Shown: positions 47,165 to 59,400 of the stretch, piece by piece
Position numbering within the stretch: position 1 is the stretch's first letter
Layout: every line of letters begins with the position of its first letter
From: Epiperipatus broadwayi
Taxonomy: Eukaryota; Onychophora; Udeonychophora; Euonychophora; Peripatidae
Assembly (NCBI GenBank): GCA_028023455.1
Contig: JAQFVV010006293.1
Location: 2,861,844-2,925,843 of the forward strand
Reading direction: 5' to 3'
DNA: 64,000 nt
Program-made: the position numbers and the translations under genes
The notes under the pieces: generated by a model
Told to the model about the DNA's origin: nothing
Seen by the model: only the letters and a program-made list of their open reading frames with translations
Databases searched by the model: none

Positions 47165-47860
47165 CTGAAAAGAAAATATAATTATAAAATGTGTGTTTAC
47201 ATACATATATAAAATCTAATATGTAAATTAACATATTTTAATTATAACTAGAACATATTATAAAGCTATCAGTCCTAACTTAGAATATGCATAGTAATTT
47301 ATTTTAAGACAAATTACACTATGCATGAATTAAATCATTTAAATAAATGAAACACATATAAAAACATAAATTAACAATCACCAAGTCTGAGTTTACAGAT
47401 TCTACAAAATGCTTTAAAACCAACATTAAAAATTAATTAACTTGCATTTGTTAGTTATACAACATGTTTATAATTTAGTGTATGTGCACTTCTATATAAT
47501 TTCGTTGGAAAAAAATTATATATCAGCATGCAAATCAACAGATGTGAGATATCAGAACCAATCACAAATAAATTATAACATTTTTGATTTACAGAAGTCA
47601 TCTAAATACACAATACTTGAAATAATTCAATCGGGCAGTGCTGCAGAGTTCAGTTGTTATATGAAATCCAAAAATAAAATATGACTAGATAAACCCAATT
47701 TATAAAAAGTTATATGTGATTACAAATTTACAAGTTTGGCAATAATGGTTGCATAAGAGAATCTGCTATAGTCAGAAGCTGGTGTAATAAAAAAAAAACC
47801 CATGAGCTTGAATATTTTATTATATCCATAATCAAACAATGGCAGGCTACAAAATAGTGT
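47165..47860. other. Presumed intron or spacer, no further exon seen
   Basis: AT-rich sequence upstream of the candidate exon. The 80-codon plus-strand frame at 47442-47684 is not recognised. Confidence 0.35.
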
Positions 47861-47861
47861 A

Positions 47862-48065
47862 ATAATTAATAAAACAAGACACAAATTGCACAACTCGCCT
47901 TTAAGCTTGTGCTAAAATGTTCACTAGATGGAGCTTACTACTAGCTCCAAACAAGCTTTAATTATAAGTGCCAACAGAGAAAGAATTCAAAATCTCTATT
48001 GGAAAATCCCCATCTCCAGACCAATTGGTTTCAAGCTTAATGTTGAAACAGTAAGATTTGAATCT
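47862..48065 (+). repeat. Interspersed repeat, single copy of the palindrome family
   Basis: Shares long words with the 55.9-56.4 kb region: GCCTTTAAGCTTGTGCTAAA, TTCACTAGATGGAGCTTAC, TTTAATTATAAGTGCCAACA, ATTCAAAATCTCT, GGAAAATCCCCATCTCCA and CCAATTGGTTTC. Here the unit occurs once and in one orientation, which gives the order of its parts. It has no coding capacity. Confidence 0.75.
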
Positions 48066-50639
48066 TAAGTTTCACCTTTTCTATCATCTCTCACCCACCA
48101 CCTGCATTCTACCTAAATTTAAACTTTTGGTATTGAATTGTGTGTGTAGCGGTATTAAAAATATATAAGTATCTGTCAAATTCGCCGTAAACACACACAC
48201 TTCGATAACAGATTTAAACAGTAAATTAAAATATTTTGATATAATTTCAAAATTCTTTTTTTAGTTATACAGCTTTATCTATTTTATTTTAAGTTATAAA
48301 CTTTCATTCATTTATTTCTAATTTTCTAAAATCTTATTTTAAAATAATAACTTTGAAACTCGATTTTATTTTTAAAAAATGTAAAAATCAATTATAAATC
48401 CCCTGTGTATTTGAAATTTTGCAAGTCATGGTCAGTGAGAGATAAAGGATTAATTAGAGAAAAATTTCCTAAAAGTTTTAATTGCTGCAAAATATTAAAA
48501 GGTGTAAAAACAAATCTGAACAATAGAAAATGTAGTTTTCTGATTTAATTAAAATCTTAAATTCTTGACTAATGCATTGATTCTCCTAGAGGCAAATACA
48601 TCGATCTGAAAATTGAAAGATAAAAATAAAACATGGCTAGTATAAAAGGACAAAATTAATTAAATTGCTTGTGCTTGGCTTTGTCTTGAGTCTGGTGAAT
48701 CCTGATTTGATTCGTGTGCTGCTGGCCATCAAAATTAATTTTCATATAGGGTAATATTCTAAAATGTTAGAGTAGAAGACGACGGAGTCATTCTCCTCTG
48801 GAAATGGTCAGTCAAATGCCCAAACCTCCACATGTGCCCTTCAGAAGTTGAGTAATGGGAATCTGCTGTCAAGATAGATGGAAAGCTACCATCAATATCA
48901 AAATGAACACCATAACCTGAGTGCTAGGAAAGGGAAGCTGCTGTTATAAACTAAATAGACAATACGCAACTAATCTGAAATGTGAAAAGTCATCTTATAA
49001 AACAGGTACCTGTACCCAAGGCCTTTAGAGTACTCTAATTTCTATTTCTAAGCTATAGCTAAACTTTATAAATTGTGCACTTATAAAATATACTTATTAA
49101 TCTAAACTCTGTAAATCTCTTCTAATAATTTAGCTACCTGACCCTTTTCTACTTTCTTGGGTATATATTTCTATTTTTGCATTTTTTTTATTTTAGTAAT
49201 AGCATGCCTATAAGATTTCCGACTGGACTCACCCAATCTTTAAATGTAAATAATAATTAAAATGGTCGCCATATTGTGCAGCGATCAAATCGTAGATCTT
49301 TTTTTTTGTACTTATGCTGGCTAGTCATCTCGGAAATCACTATGATTTTCTAGTGAATAAATAATTACATGAAATAATGGATGCATGTCCTGCAAGTCAT
49401 ATTATTGATATTTTACTCATGTTAAATTATTTTGTTCAAATTAATTCTATATTAATCGATATGCATTCATTGTTTCCCTTATTTAAATGCAAGAGTCTAC
49501 TACAAAGTAGGTGGTGGACATATTAGTTCTTAAAATAATGATCTCAAAACTTATAAATTCCCTTTTAAACCTGTTTTTGAGTTTTAATAATAAAGCTAGT
49601 GTATTTCAATAAATCCACTAATTACATTTATTTAAGGGCAAAATAAGTTAATTTATTAAATGCTGGTATTGGGAGACCAGTCGTAAATTTCAAATTTAAT
49701 TTTAAAAGTCCGATTTGATTACTTATGTTAGATAGATATGTGTTACAGTTTACAGATGCGATAATCCATCTTCGAACCTTGGTTATCCCGGATCAACAGT
49801 GAATACTGTATCCTCGTCTTTCTTATATAAGCGGACATAGAAATGTTCCCATAGGACTTGACACCTGTCATGCAGTGAGGGAGTAATTGCGGCACGGTCC
49901 CTTACACCTGATGATGCTAAATGTGACCACTTTACCTGTTGCGCCTATGGCAAATGCCAGCCCATCATTTTAAATATTATCCACTGGCTTCGCAGTTTCA
50001 ACGTACTGCCACCTTCGCATCACATCTGTAAATGTACCACGTGTTTCTTTGTAATTAATTTTAGCATTTCAAGTATGGCTCTGTATTTCCATTATTGGCA
50101 TGAATTCGCTCTCAGATAAATGTCTGCCCGTAATTAATTCTTTCTGTAAGGTAAATCTATTATTTACTTGAATAAATTTATATGTCCGCAACCATGATTA
50201 TTATTTTCTGATTTAAACTCTCGCATTACAAAAGATATTAAATTCTCTGAGGCATGATCTTATAAACACTTATCCCAAGCATACCACTATCATAATTTCA
50301 TTATTATTAAATGTATTCATTAAAATAATTTCAAATCATACATCTGCCGTCATATGTTTATTTGTTCGACACACATTCAGAATAGTATCTCCTCGATTAT
50401 TTAAATATATATAAATGTCTAGATTTATTGTTATTAAATGGCTAACTCTAAAATAAAGTAAATGAGTCTCTTGTATCTCCCTGATCCCTGTGCTTAAAGA
50501 AATGTTTACTAATGTGGCATCAGATGCGTTGTTTCATAGTGTGTATTGTAGAACCAATAAACCATGTTCGAACTCAGTACTGCTGGTGATGTGATGTATT
50601 TGGCTTCTCCTTAAACGAAGTCAAGAATATCTCAGCAAT
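48066..50639. other. Unassigned; two higher-GC segments
   Basis: 48640-48950 and 49740-50050 are less AT-rich than the rest and look like worn repeats or an LTR. The second holds CTTCGAACCTTGG (49772) and a 10-bp inverted pair TTTACAGATG / CATCTGTAAA (49752-49761 and 50023-50032). Neither could be matched to a family or to another part of the window. Confidence 0.35.
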
Positions 50640-50824
50640 TATGCCCAGATAAACCTGTTAGCCATTTTATTCTCCATTCCCCACTCTTAAGTCTTCCCAT
50701 ATTCTGCCCCATCCCATTTCCACAACATAATCTTTGTCAACTCTATGGCCTTTATATCTAAATCCCCCTTATCTCTTTGCAAACCCAACATAAAAACTAA
50801 TAACTCACTTTCTGTATAGTCACT

Positions 50825-53800
50825 TTATTCATGTCTATTCTCCCATAACTTCATTATCTGTACCTCTTCTGCTTTCAAGCATTTACATTCAATCAACAGA
50901 TGCCTAATATTTTCTATACCTTCCTTATACAATTTGCACACTAAATTATCCATAGTTTTCCATTTACATGTATATTCTCTTGTTGCTAAAGATCCCGTTC
51001 GAGCCTTAAATAATAAACTACTTTCCCTACTATTATCATAAATTAACTCGCATCCAACATTCCATTTACTTCTATATATATTTAAGCTCTTCTTACCCTC
51101 CATACTAGTTCTCCATCTCTCCAACTCCCTATTTTTTTATTAATGCTTCTATTCTTTTATCCCATTCCTTACCACTATAACACTCAACAATCCTCCTAAC
51201 ACAATCATCCCACCTTTTATACAAGTATACTGATATAAATTCTTTATCCAAATCTTTCACATACCGCATTACCCATCTTGTTACCTGACCTTTACTCATA
51301 ACCCAATTGAACACTATTTTTGTTATTCTTTTACTATCCATAAACTGCAACCTACCAAACATTTTCATTTTACTTTTTGCATCTCTCATATAAAAATTTG
51401 ACCATCCCATTTCTCCTTGAATTGCCTCCTTTGCTGTCCACATCTCTGCATCTAATGCATGTCTTCCTACTTCCTTTTGTACTTTCTCTAAATAATCTAA
51501 AACCCTTTTACTAACATATAATGCATCATTGCCATAAGTTAACCCTGCTACTGCAACTCCCTTCCATACTATTCTAGCTACATCATATTTATTATATGAA
51601 AATACTGTTAGTTTCTTTACCAAACCCTTTCTTTTCTTTGCTTCATTTATCAATTTTTTCTTCTATTCATCCAAGTAATTTTCCTGATTACATAAGATGA
51701 TTCCCAAATAACTATATCTATCCACCACACTTAACTTTATATCCCCCAATAAAAATTCTACATCTTCTCTTTCCCCAGTATTAACCATCATTATATTTGA
51801 TTTTTCTTCACTAAATTTAATCCCCATCTCTTTACCACTCTTGCACATTTCCTCAACATAATTTCCATATCTTCTCTTCTTTCTGCACACAAAAAATATC
51901 ATCTGCAAAAAAAAAAAAGACCCGACAAAATATACTCCCTTGCCACCTATTAATGGTATCTCTACCCCTCTTCCTAGTCTTTCTATTGCTTTCTCCATTT
52001 CACTCAAAAACAACAAAAACAAAATAGGTGACATAGGGCATCCTTGCCTTAATCCCACCCCATTTTTAACTTTAACTGATTCTATATCCCCTAACTGATA
52101 AGTATAATAATTATTTTAATATAATTTCTTAATAATATTTACTAAAGCTTCATCCATTCCCAAATTGGCTAACCTTACTCATAATCTATTTCTATTTACT
52201 CTATCATATGCTTTCTCTATATCTATAAAACTCATATATAATGATCTACCTGAATTCCTACTCATCTCCATAAGTTGTGTAACTACAAACAAACTATCTC
52301 CTATACACCTATCTGACCTAAAACCTCCTTGCATTTCCCCCACTACATTATTCTCTTCCATCTATTTTACAACTCTTCCAGCTACCATATATGAGAAAAC
52401 TTTATATAATACTGATGTTACCGCTATCGGTCTATAATTATTTAACTTTCTATGATTCTTACCCTTTCCTTTAAATAATAATCTTATTCTTGTATTACTC
52501 CAACTAACCGGAAAAACTGTCTTCTGTGCCATCTTATTAAAACATGATAATAACTTTGCTTTTGCTCTATGCCCTAAATTCATTACCATCTCTGCTGCCC
52601 ATCCATCTAAACCTCTCACCTTTCCACTTTTCAATCTCTTCCCTGCCTCATTCAATTCATTTTTTGTGAACCTAATATTCCCATTACTAACTGCTTTCAT
52701 TTTTTCTATCACTACTTCCTTCACATCTAACATCTTTTCTATATCCATTACTTATCTATTTAAGATTCTCTCTACCTCTTCTCTAGAGCTATACTCTATT
52801 CCCTCATCATCTATTAATACTATCTCACTTTCCCCTACATTTCTGCTTTTGATGTAATTCCAAAATTTTTTACTCCCATCTCTTCCACTTTTATTAATAT
52901 CCTCCAACAATTTACTATTTAACTTCATTCTCTCTCTATAATTATCCATTTTAGCCAACTTCTTCTTTTCTAAGTACTTTCCCCATTTAGTAGCATTAAT
53001 ATCATTTTCACTTTCTTTGTTCTTAATAGCACACTTATATTCTCTGCATACTTCTTTCCTCTCTTTTACACTTTTACTAACTCTCATTTTTTTATTACTT
53101 TTATTCTTCTGCATATTCTCAACTAAAACCCTATTTGCCACTTTTTCTATTTCACCACACCAGTCCTTATACTCATCCCCATCCAACTGCTCCATGGTTT
53201 CTTCAACTTTTATTTTATATTCTTCCAACTTATTCTTATCATTCACTCTCCATCCACATCTTTCACTATTATTTCTACCTTTATTTCTATCCTCCATCAC
53301 ATTACTAACCATTTCTATTACAATAAAATTATGATCACTATTACATACTCTCTCTTCATTATCAAATATCTTAATTTTCCGTATTTTATTCATTCCCTCT
53401 TTCTCTACCAATACATAATCTATTGTGTGAAATACATCATTCCTAGACCATGTGTATTGTCCCTCATACACATTTGATAAATTCCCAATGCTCAAATTTA
53501 CTCTTTGACAAAATTCCTTCAAAAACTGACCATTCTTATTATCTACATCATCAATTTCTTCAATATGTCCATTTATATCCCCTATAACCATTATTTTCTT
53601 CTCCTTTTCTTTAAAAATTTGTATATCCTTAACTAGGCATTCATATATACTACTGTTCCACTCCATTACAGTTTGACTATCTCCAGTAGCTATATACACT
53701 ACAGCCACCATCCATTCTTGTCTACCCAACCTTATTTCAAACCACAAATGCTCTTGACATTTAACAATATTTAAATATTTCCTCGATATAACACCTATAT

Positions 53801-53981
53801 CACCACCCCTTTTTTCTTTTTCTTTTCTGTTTACACCCTGCCATACCACCTCTTCCAAAATAGGTTCTTCTTCTTCTCTTAGATGAGTTTCCACTACTGC
53901 TAATACCTCCAGCTCTTCATTTTCAATTGCTTTATTTAATTCCAGCCACTTTTCTGATCTCCTACCACCTTGCATATTCAA
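50825..53981 (-). pseudogene. LINE ORF2: APE endonuclease + reverse transcriptase
   Basis: Endonuclease (about the first 230 codons) keeps NMQGGRR (Asn), VVETHL (Glu), VIGDINGH (GD-x-N), HTIDYVL (Asp) and CNSDHNF (SDH), i.e. the whole catalytic set. RT follows in the same frame: IRLLFKGKGKNHRKLNNYRP and MQGGFRSDRCIGD, then FIDIEKAYDRVNR and GLRQGCPMSP. The catalytic ADD box (codons 51898-51906) lies out of frame, between an A12 run (51907-51918) and the next homopolymer, so two compensating indels flank it. RYSYLGIIL marks the thumb. The C-terminal part has a frameshift near 51127 and ends with NLVCKLYKEG then IRHLLIECKCL, a Cys/His knuckle. In-frame stops lie at 52749-52751, just after 52362, near 52177 and near 51660. 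Function would be target nicking and cDNA synthesis; as it stands it is dead. Confidence 0.85.
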
Positions 53982-54017
53982 AAACCCAATTTTAACAATT
54001 TCTTCTTTTCTCAGTGA

Positions 54018-54857
54018 TCAAAAGAAGATAGAAGTGACTGGTACATAATACCTCTTATCAAATCTTGGTAATACTCCAACTACCCCTACTCTTCCTTTAA
54101 TCTCCCTCAAATTTCTAATCAATTCTACATACTCATCCATTACTCTCTCTGATGGCTCTAACAAATTATTAGTCCCTACCATAACATATACATCTCTACT
54201 ACCTAGCTTTCTTACTTTATCTGTCACATCCCTAATTTTTTCTTCAGGCATACATACTCTAACATACCTGCTTCTATTTTCCCTTGCAATTATATCCCCA
54301 CATTCTCTTATTAGTGAATCTCCTATCAACACTGTCTCATAATCTACTTTTTCTACTCCATCTGTAATCTTCTCTACCATCTTCTGGACCTCCTTATCCA
54401 TTTCTTCCTTACCATTTCTACTCAATAATTCCTTTATCTCTTCACACTTTGTCTCTAACAATTTTAATTTTACTTCTACATCCTTCACATCTTCCTCTAT
54501 CTTACTTATTCTCTGTCTAACCATCTCCATTGCATTACTACTTTCTCCACCCATATTTCCTGTCACTCCACTAAAACCATACTCTGTCCTATCTTCCTTA
54601 ACTACATTTTGCTCCCTCTCCTCTGACTTTCTCTCTAGACTACCTATACTTAAAAACCACTTTCTCACCTCTTTAATCACAGTTACACACTGACTACATA
54701 ACCAGAAACCTGTCACATCCTTCCTATTCTTATTCAAACATTTCAAATGATATACCTCAGCAAACACTGTACATTCTACTAGTGCTCGTCTAATTCCTTT
54801 CTGCCGATCGTATATACATTGTGCCATAGAAATACAATTCATATTCTTATTTTTCAA
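54018..54857 (-). CDS. LINE ORF1: PHD-like finger + GDSL/SGNH esterase
   Basis: The 279-residue frame has three parts. Residues 8-57 are a PHD-like zinc finger (C14, C29, H37, C40, W52, C54, C57) in which the usual second Cys of one pair is F32. Residues 60-165 are a charged, coiled-coil segment (EEDVKDVEVKLKLLETKCEE). The C-terminal third is an SGNH hydrolase: VLIGDSLIREC carries the nucleophile Ser block, and VYVMVGTNNL the N block. The last block (D-x-x-H) is not seen: the frame stops after VLPRFDKRYYVPVTSIFF. It is an RNA-binding/accessory protein in related CR1-type LINEs. ORF2 begins only 36 nt downstream, so the missing esterase tail may have been lost by deletion, or the two ORFs were once fused. 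Confidence 0.8.
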   Translation of the reverse strand: MKNKNMNCISMAQCIYDRQKGIRRALVECTVFAEVYHLKCLNKNRKDVTGFWLCSQCVTVIKEVRKWFLSIGSLERKSEEREQNVVKEDRTEYGFSGVTGNMGGESSNAMEMVRQRISKIEEDVKDVEVKLKLLETKCEEIKELLSRNGKEEMDKEVQKMVEKITDGVEKVDYETVLIGDSLIRECGDIIARENRSRYVRVCMPEEKIRDVTDKVRKLGSRDVYVMVGTNNLLEPSERVMDEYVELIRNLREIKGRVGVVGVLPRFDKRYYVPVTSIFF

Positions 54858-54880
54858 TTCACCTATTGTATATTTGACTT

Positions 54881-55335
54881 TATAATGCCTCTCCTATTCT
54901 TGAAACACCCTTATACGGAAAAATAAAAACTTTTTAACTTTTTCCCAAACTTGATCAAACTATAACCACGTATTTTCTAAAATTAGACCTCCCAAACACT
55001 AACTTTTTTATCAAAATAAATGTCTCTTTTAAAATTTAAAAAAAACCTTCAATAACAAACTTAACTAAAACGAATTAAACTTACAAACAACTTTTTTTAT
55101 AAGTACCTATTTATAATACCTCTCCTATTCTTCACACACCCTTATACAGAAAAAATAAAAACTTTTTCCCAAAGGTGATCAAATTATAACCACAATCATG
55201 TGTTTTCTAATGTTAGGTTCCCAAACGTTGCCTTTTTTCTCAAAATAAATGTCTATTTTAAAATTTAAAAAAACTTTCAGTAACAAACTTAACTAAAACG
55301 AATTAAATTTACATACAACTTTTTTATAATTATCC
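54881..55335 (-). repeat. Two tandem 231-bp units upstream of LINE ORF1
   Basis: 54881-55111 and 55112-55335 align along their length: TATAATGCCTCTCCTATTCT / TATAATACCTCTCCTATTCT, CACCCTTATAC, GATCAAA, TATAACCAC, CAAAATAAATGTCT, ACAAACTTAACTAAAACGAA. They lie directly 5' of ORF1 on the minus strand, exactly where some LINEs carry repeated promoter monomers. The sequence resemblance to known promoters was not tested. Confidence 0.8.
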
Positions 55336-55702
55336 TTACACTAACACACATTCAACAAGAACAATTTTTTTTTTAAAAAAAAACTACTATACCTAAAATG
55401 GCAAACAAAAATCTTTCAAACAGTTAAACACAAAAAATTTTCAATCTTTCAAATAACTCACTCTCAATCACAATTTATACTTTCATACACAATCAATACT
55501 CTTTATAATGCTGCTCTCAAAAGATCAATGCACATGTAAACAACATTAAACTAAAAAAAAATTAAAAATTTTTTTTAACTTAGCTCTTTGTCTTATTCGT
55601 GTTAGTATTCACTACAATTTAGCTTCCCTACTTATAGTGCTGCTCTTCTGACTGGTGGTATGAATTCTGCACTATGTTAACGAAGCATACGAATCTGACC
55701 GT

Positions 55703-56310
55703 TACAATATCTCACCTCTGTGAACAGTTAGGATTTCAGAAACTAGATCTAAAACTCCAACTCAGAGCACTTATTTAATACGTTACTATCAGTTTGAAAA
55801 CTTGAATTTTTCAGACACATAAATGTCTTCAAATCCAGCATTACAAACTACATAGCTATATGGGTCTGAACTCAGTTCAGTTTCTCCATATATTAATAGC
55901 TAAAGCAATATTACATCGCAAAAGCCTTCAAGGGTACACTTATAATAATTAATAAAATAAAGCACAAATTGTGCAACTTGCCTTTAAGCTTGTGCTAAAA
56001 TTAAAGTTTGTTTGGAGTTATTGGTAAGCTCCATCTAGTGAACATTTTAGCACAAGCTTAAAGGCAAGTTGCACAATTTGTGCCTTCTTTTATTAATTAT
56101 TATAAGTGTACCCTTGAAGGTTTTTGCGATGTAATATTGCTTTAGCTATTAATATATGGTGAAACTGAACTGAGTTCAGACCCATGTAGCTATCTGGTTT
56201 GTAAGGCTGGATTTGAAGACATTTTCAAACTGATAGTAACATATTAAATAAGTGCTCTGAGTTGGAGTTTTAGATCTAGTTTCTGAAATCGTAACTCTTC
56301 ACTGAGGTGA
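55703..56310. repeat. Large palindrome, arms about 270-300 bp
   Basis: Left arm 55703-56001 and right arm 56044-56310 pair over almost their full length with a 42-bp loop. Shared words include AAACTAGATCTAAAACTCCA, ACTCAGAGCACTTATTTAA, GGGTCTGAACTCAGTTCAGT, AAGCAATATTACATCGCAAA, AAGGGTACACTTATAATAA and GCTTGTGCTAAAAT. The left arm has about 30 bp near 55800-55830 that the right arm lacks. The core of the arms belongs to the repeat seen singly at 47862-48065, so two copies appear to be joined head to head. No coding capacity. Confidence 0.88.
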
Positions 56311-56440
56311 GCTATTAAGCTCGAAACCAATTGGTTTGGAGATGAGGATTTTCCGAAAGAGATTTTGAATTCTCTCTCTGTTGGTACTTATAATTAAAGT
56401 TGTTTGGAGCTAGTGGTAAGCTCCATCTAGTGAAAATAAT
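56311..56440 (-). repeat. Extension of the palindrome family, unpaired
   Basis: The minus strand reads TTCACTAGATGGAGCTTACC, ACTAGCTCCAAACAAC, CCAACAGAGAGAGAATTCAA and CCAATTGGTTTCGAGCTTAA, the same order as 47930-48040 on plus. The 40-bp word around GGTAAGCTCCATCTAGTGAA also occurs in the palindrome loop (56025-56043). Confidence 0.7.
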
Positions 56441-59400
56441 GTAATTATCACATAAGTACTAGCAGCTATTTCAATAGATAAGCAACCATAAATTAATTGG
56501 TGAATCAAAAATTGACAAAGGCAGGCCTGAAATTCATCAACTTATGTAGGAAACTTCCAATAATATCAAAATATTCTCAAGTACAAAAGATATAGGGTAG
56601 AGCAAAATTATACGGAAACATTAAATGGTGTAATGTTATTTCAATGAGACCATATATAAGGATGATGCAAACATAAATATTAGTTATTAACAAGAACACA
56701 CTGCTCCTCTATCAGGTATACAATATGCTATCAGCTCTGGTACAATAATAAAATATAGACTATGTTATAGATTTTTATGAGCAATAGTCTTGAGGATCCT
56801 TTTTAGATTGAATAATGTATGGTTACACATTGGCATTTCTCTTTAGTGTATATACGGATCCAGATCCTTTCTTGGATAACTCAATCTACAAATATATTAT
56901 TCACCAAGGATGTATGATATTTTATTGGAAAATACTTGCAAACATATTTTCAAACAATTCACAATGCCATAAAATTATGGACCAGATAAACATTGTGTGA
57001 TCACTATAAGATTTTTAATAACCCATGATTTATATTAAATCTGACTGACTATAAATCATAATGATGTAATATATTAATTGCTGTGTTCCATGTCTATCGA
57101 ATGAATATATTTGGAAATGAAAAAATAATTGTTATTCTCATGATGCTTTATGGACTAAGGATGATGTGCTCATTTCTATTATTTTTCCATATGCAATTTC
57201 TATATTAAATAATATATTTTAAAGATCAAAATATCAGATACTATATTTCAATCTTCAGCTAAAACACTAAAAAGTGACATATTAAATATAAGTTTTAGAA
57301 ATTGTTTCATTTATAAGTAAACCACTACAAATTATTAAGAAAAAAAACAAAAAAAAAGTCAATATAAATGATATTATTTATTAATTATATTAATGATAAA
57401 TTAAATAAAATGTTATACTTGAAAATATCAGTCTCAAATGTGTTAGTTAACAGCACATTTATGTAGTTTACTATTCTCTTAAATTATAGCTTTGATATGT
57501 AATCTTTAAGCTAAAAAAAAGACATTTTATTATTAATAGATTCTTAATAATACAATATTACAGCAATTTCAAACCATTCTTAGAAATTTTTATAGTTCTT
57601 CAATTTTTAAAGAAATAGTTGATAGTAATCAGAATTAACAGGAAATAACAATAAGCTCCATAGTATCACAGAATATAAAAGTTGTATGTAATAAAGAATT
57701 TCACTGCAAATTTAATTCCCAAGTGCACGCAATATATCAACACTAATTTAACACAAAAATTAAATTGTTGAAAGCAGCTTATAAATAACTATCATGATGA
57801 GAACTATGTTCTTAGCAGCAGTGAATAAAGCAATTGTAAAGTTGGATTATTGAAAAATTAATGAATGTTTTACATTTTAATAAAAAATATACAACCAAAT
57901 TGCAATTACAAGATTAGAATTTTCTTTTCTAAATAAAATGGTTGATAATAATGACAGTAAGGTATTCACTTAGTTAACGTTTAGGTTTGGTAAATGTGGA
58001 AATCTTAGAAATAATATATATAAAAATGTTGCATCAAAAATTCAAAATATAGTTAACTGTTATATAATCATCTTATTCAGGCATATTTAAAACAGATTAC
58101 AAGAATCATTAATTAAATATTTATGGATAGTAAATGCAAAAAAATTATAAAAGCCTTTATATATTTTGGTTTCTCTGAGGCCTAATATTGAGATTTTATT
58201 AATTTAAAAATAATATGATATCAATAGTTTAATAATCTTTGGAAGACTTATCTTTCAATGATAAATTGAAAAATCTATAAATTTTATAAATCAAAATTAG
58301 ATGAAACATCATATTTGTCTGAAAATAATTGTAACTAAATAATAAAAATGGTGGATGTTTTGTGATTAACAAATGTTTCTGCAACCATTTAGAAATGAAG
58401 TGAAATATTGGGATTTAATTTGTTCTAAAATGTTGGAGATATTGTACTACAATAAAATTGAATTCTTTAATATTAAAGATATATTACATTTAATTATATG
58501 CCATGTTCAATATGATAATTGAGACTTTCTTTTCTTTTTTTTTTATTCCAAAATATAAAGTGATTTGACTGATATATAAAAGAAATATTTTTGTTTTCTA
58601 ATTAAAATAAACTATATAGCACAGTATAAAATGATGTCAATTCCAATCATATTTTGTCAGTATTTAGAAAACTAAATGAAGCAAATTAATTTTTCAGTAA
58701 ACACCACAAAAAAAAAAAAAAAGGCAAATACTATGCAAGAATATGATATATCATGTTGTAGAGAATTGGTTTCTTTTTAAAAATGGTATTTTGAAAAATA
58801 GTGATATGTTAAATTAAAAAAAAATCTTTTTTAAGAAAAAAAAAAGAATGGGAAAATTCATATACTGTGATTTAAAAATGAATTGACTGATATTTTCAGG
58901 GTATGTACAATATTCCCAATGACATTTTTATATTATATTAAAATGAATTGTCTCGATAAATTATTTCAAATTTATTCTTCAGAAAATTATTTTAATTACA
59001 AAAATAAAATTAAATTTATCAATTCAATATTAATAATTACATTTTTAAATATTAGTTTGACAAAGAAATTGATCACATAAATATAAAGTAACCAAATTTT
59101 GTTAGTAACATATATGTGATCTTCTGTCTTATTAATATTTCTATTAAATAAATATTTCAAAACAAATCATTATGAAATCTAAGATTTATTTTGTCAGGAA
59201 AGAAAAATCCCTCTCCCTAAATATCTTCTAGCTAAGATTTGGATAAAACAACAAAATGCTCTAATCTTTACAAAAAACAAAACTGATATTACTAATGATC
59301 AGTAAATGTTATTATATGTCAATTTAATAACAATTTTATTTAGAATAATTTAACATTAATAAAAAAAAGCTTACTTTAAAACTTGCATATCAAAATTTAC

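Larger units (their letters stand above)
50640..55335 (-). mobile_element. Near full-length LINE (esterase-type ORF1, APE endonuclease, RT)
   Basis: Read on the minus strand: two tandem 231-bp upstream units (55335-54881), ORF1 (54857-54018), then ORF2 (from 53981 down to 50825) and a short 3' tail. ORF1 with a PHD-like finger plus GDSL/SGNH esterase is typical of CR1/L2-related LINEs, and the endonuclease and RT motifs are all present. It is inactivated by four in-frame stops and a few frameshifts, but conservation is much better than in the other LINEs of the window, so it is the youngest. Composition (about 60-65% AT, purine-rich sense strand) stands out from the surroundings. Its 3' end was placed by loss of coding and is uncertain; no poly(A) or target duplication was found. 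Confidence 0.85.

Noticed and set aside
49740-50050. Candidate LTR or RNA gene in a GC-richer patch with an inverted 10-mer
   Set aside because: No direct repeat partner, element boundary or fold of a known RNA was found; the inverted 10-mer may be chance.
53017-53334. 105-codon plus-strand open frame, and others at 52165-52437 and 52666-52857
   Set aside because: They are the reverse complement of the LINE ORF2 coding strand; their Ser/Leu/Phe-rich translations are shadows of the endonuclease and RT on the minus strand.
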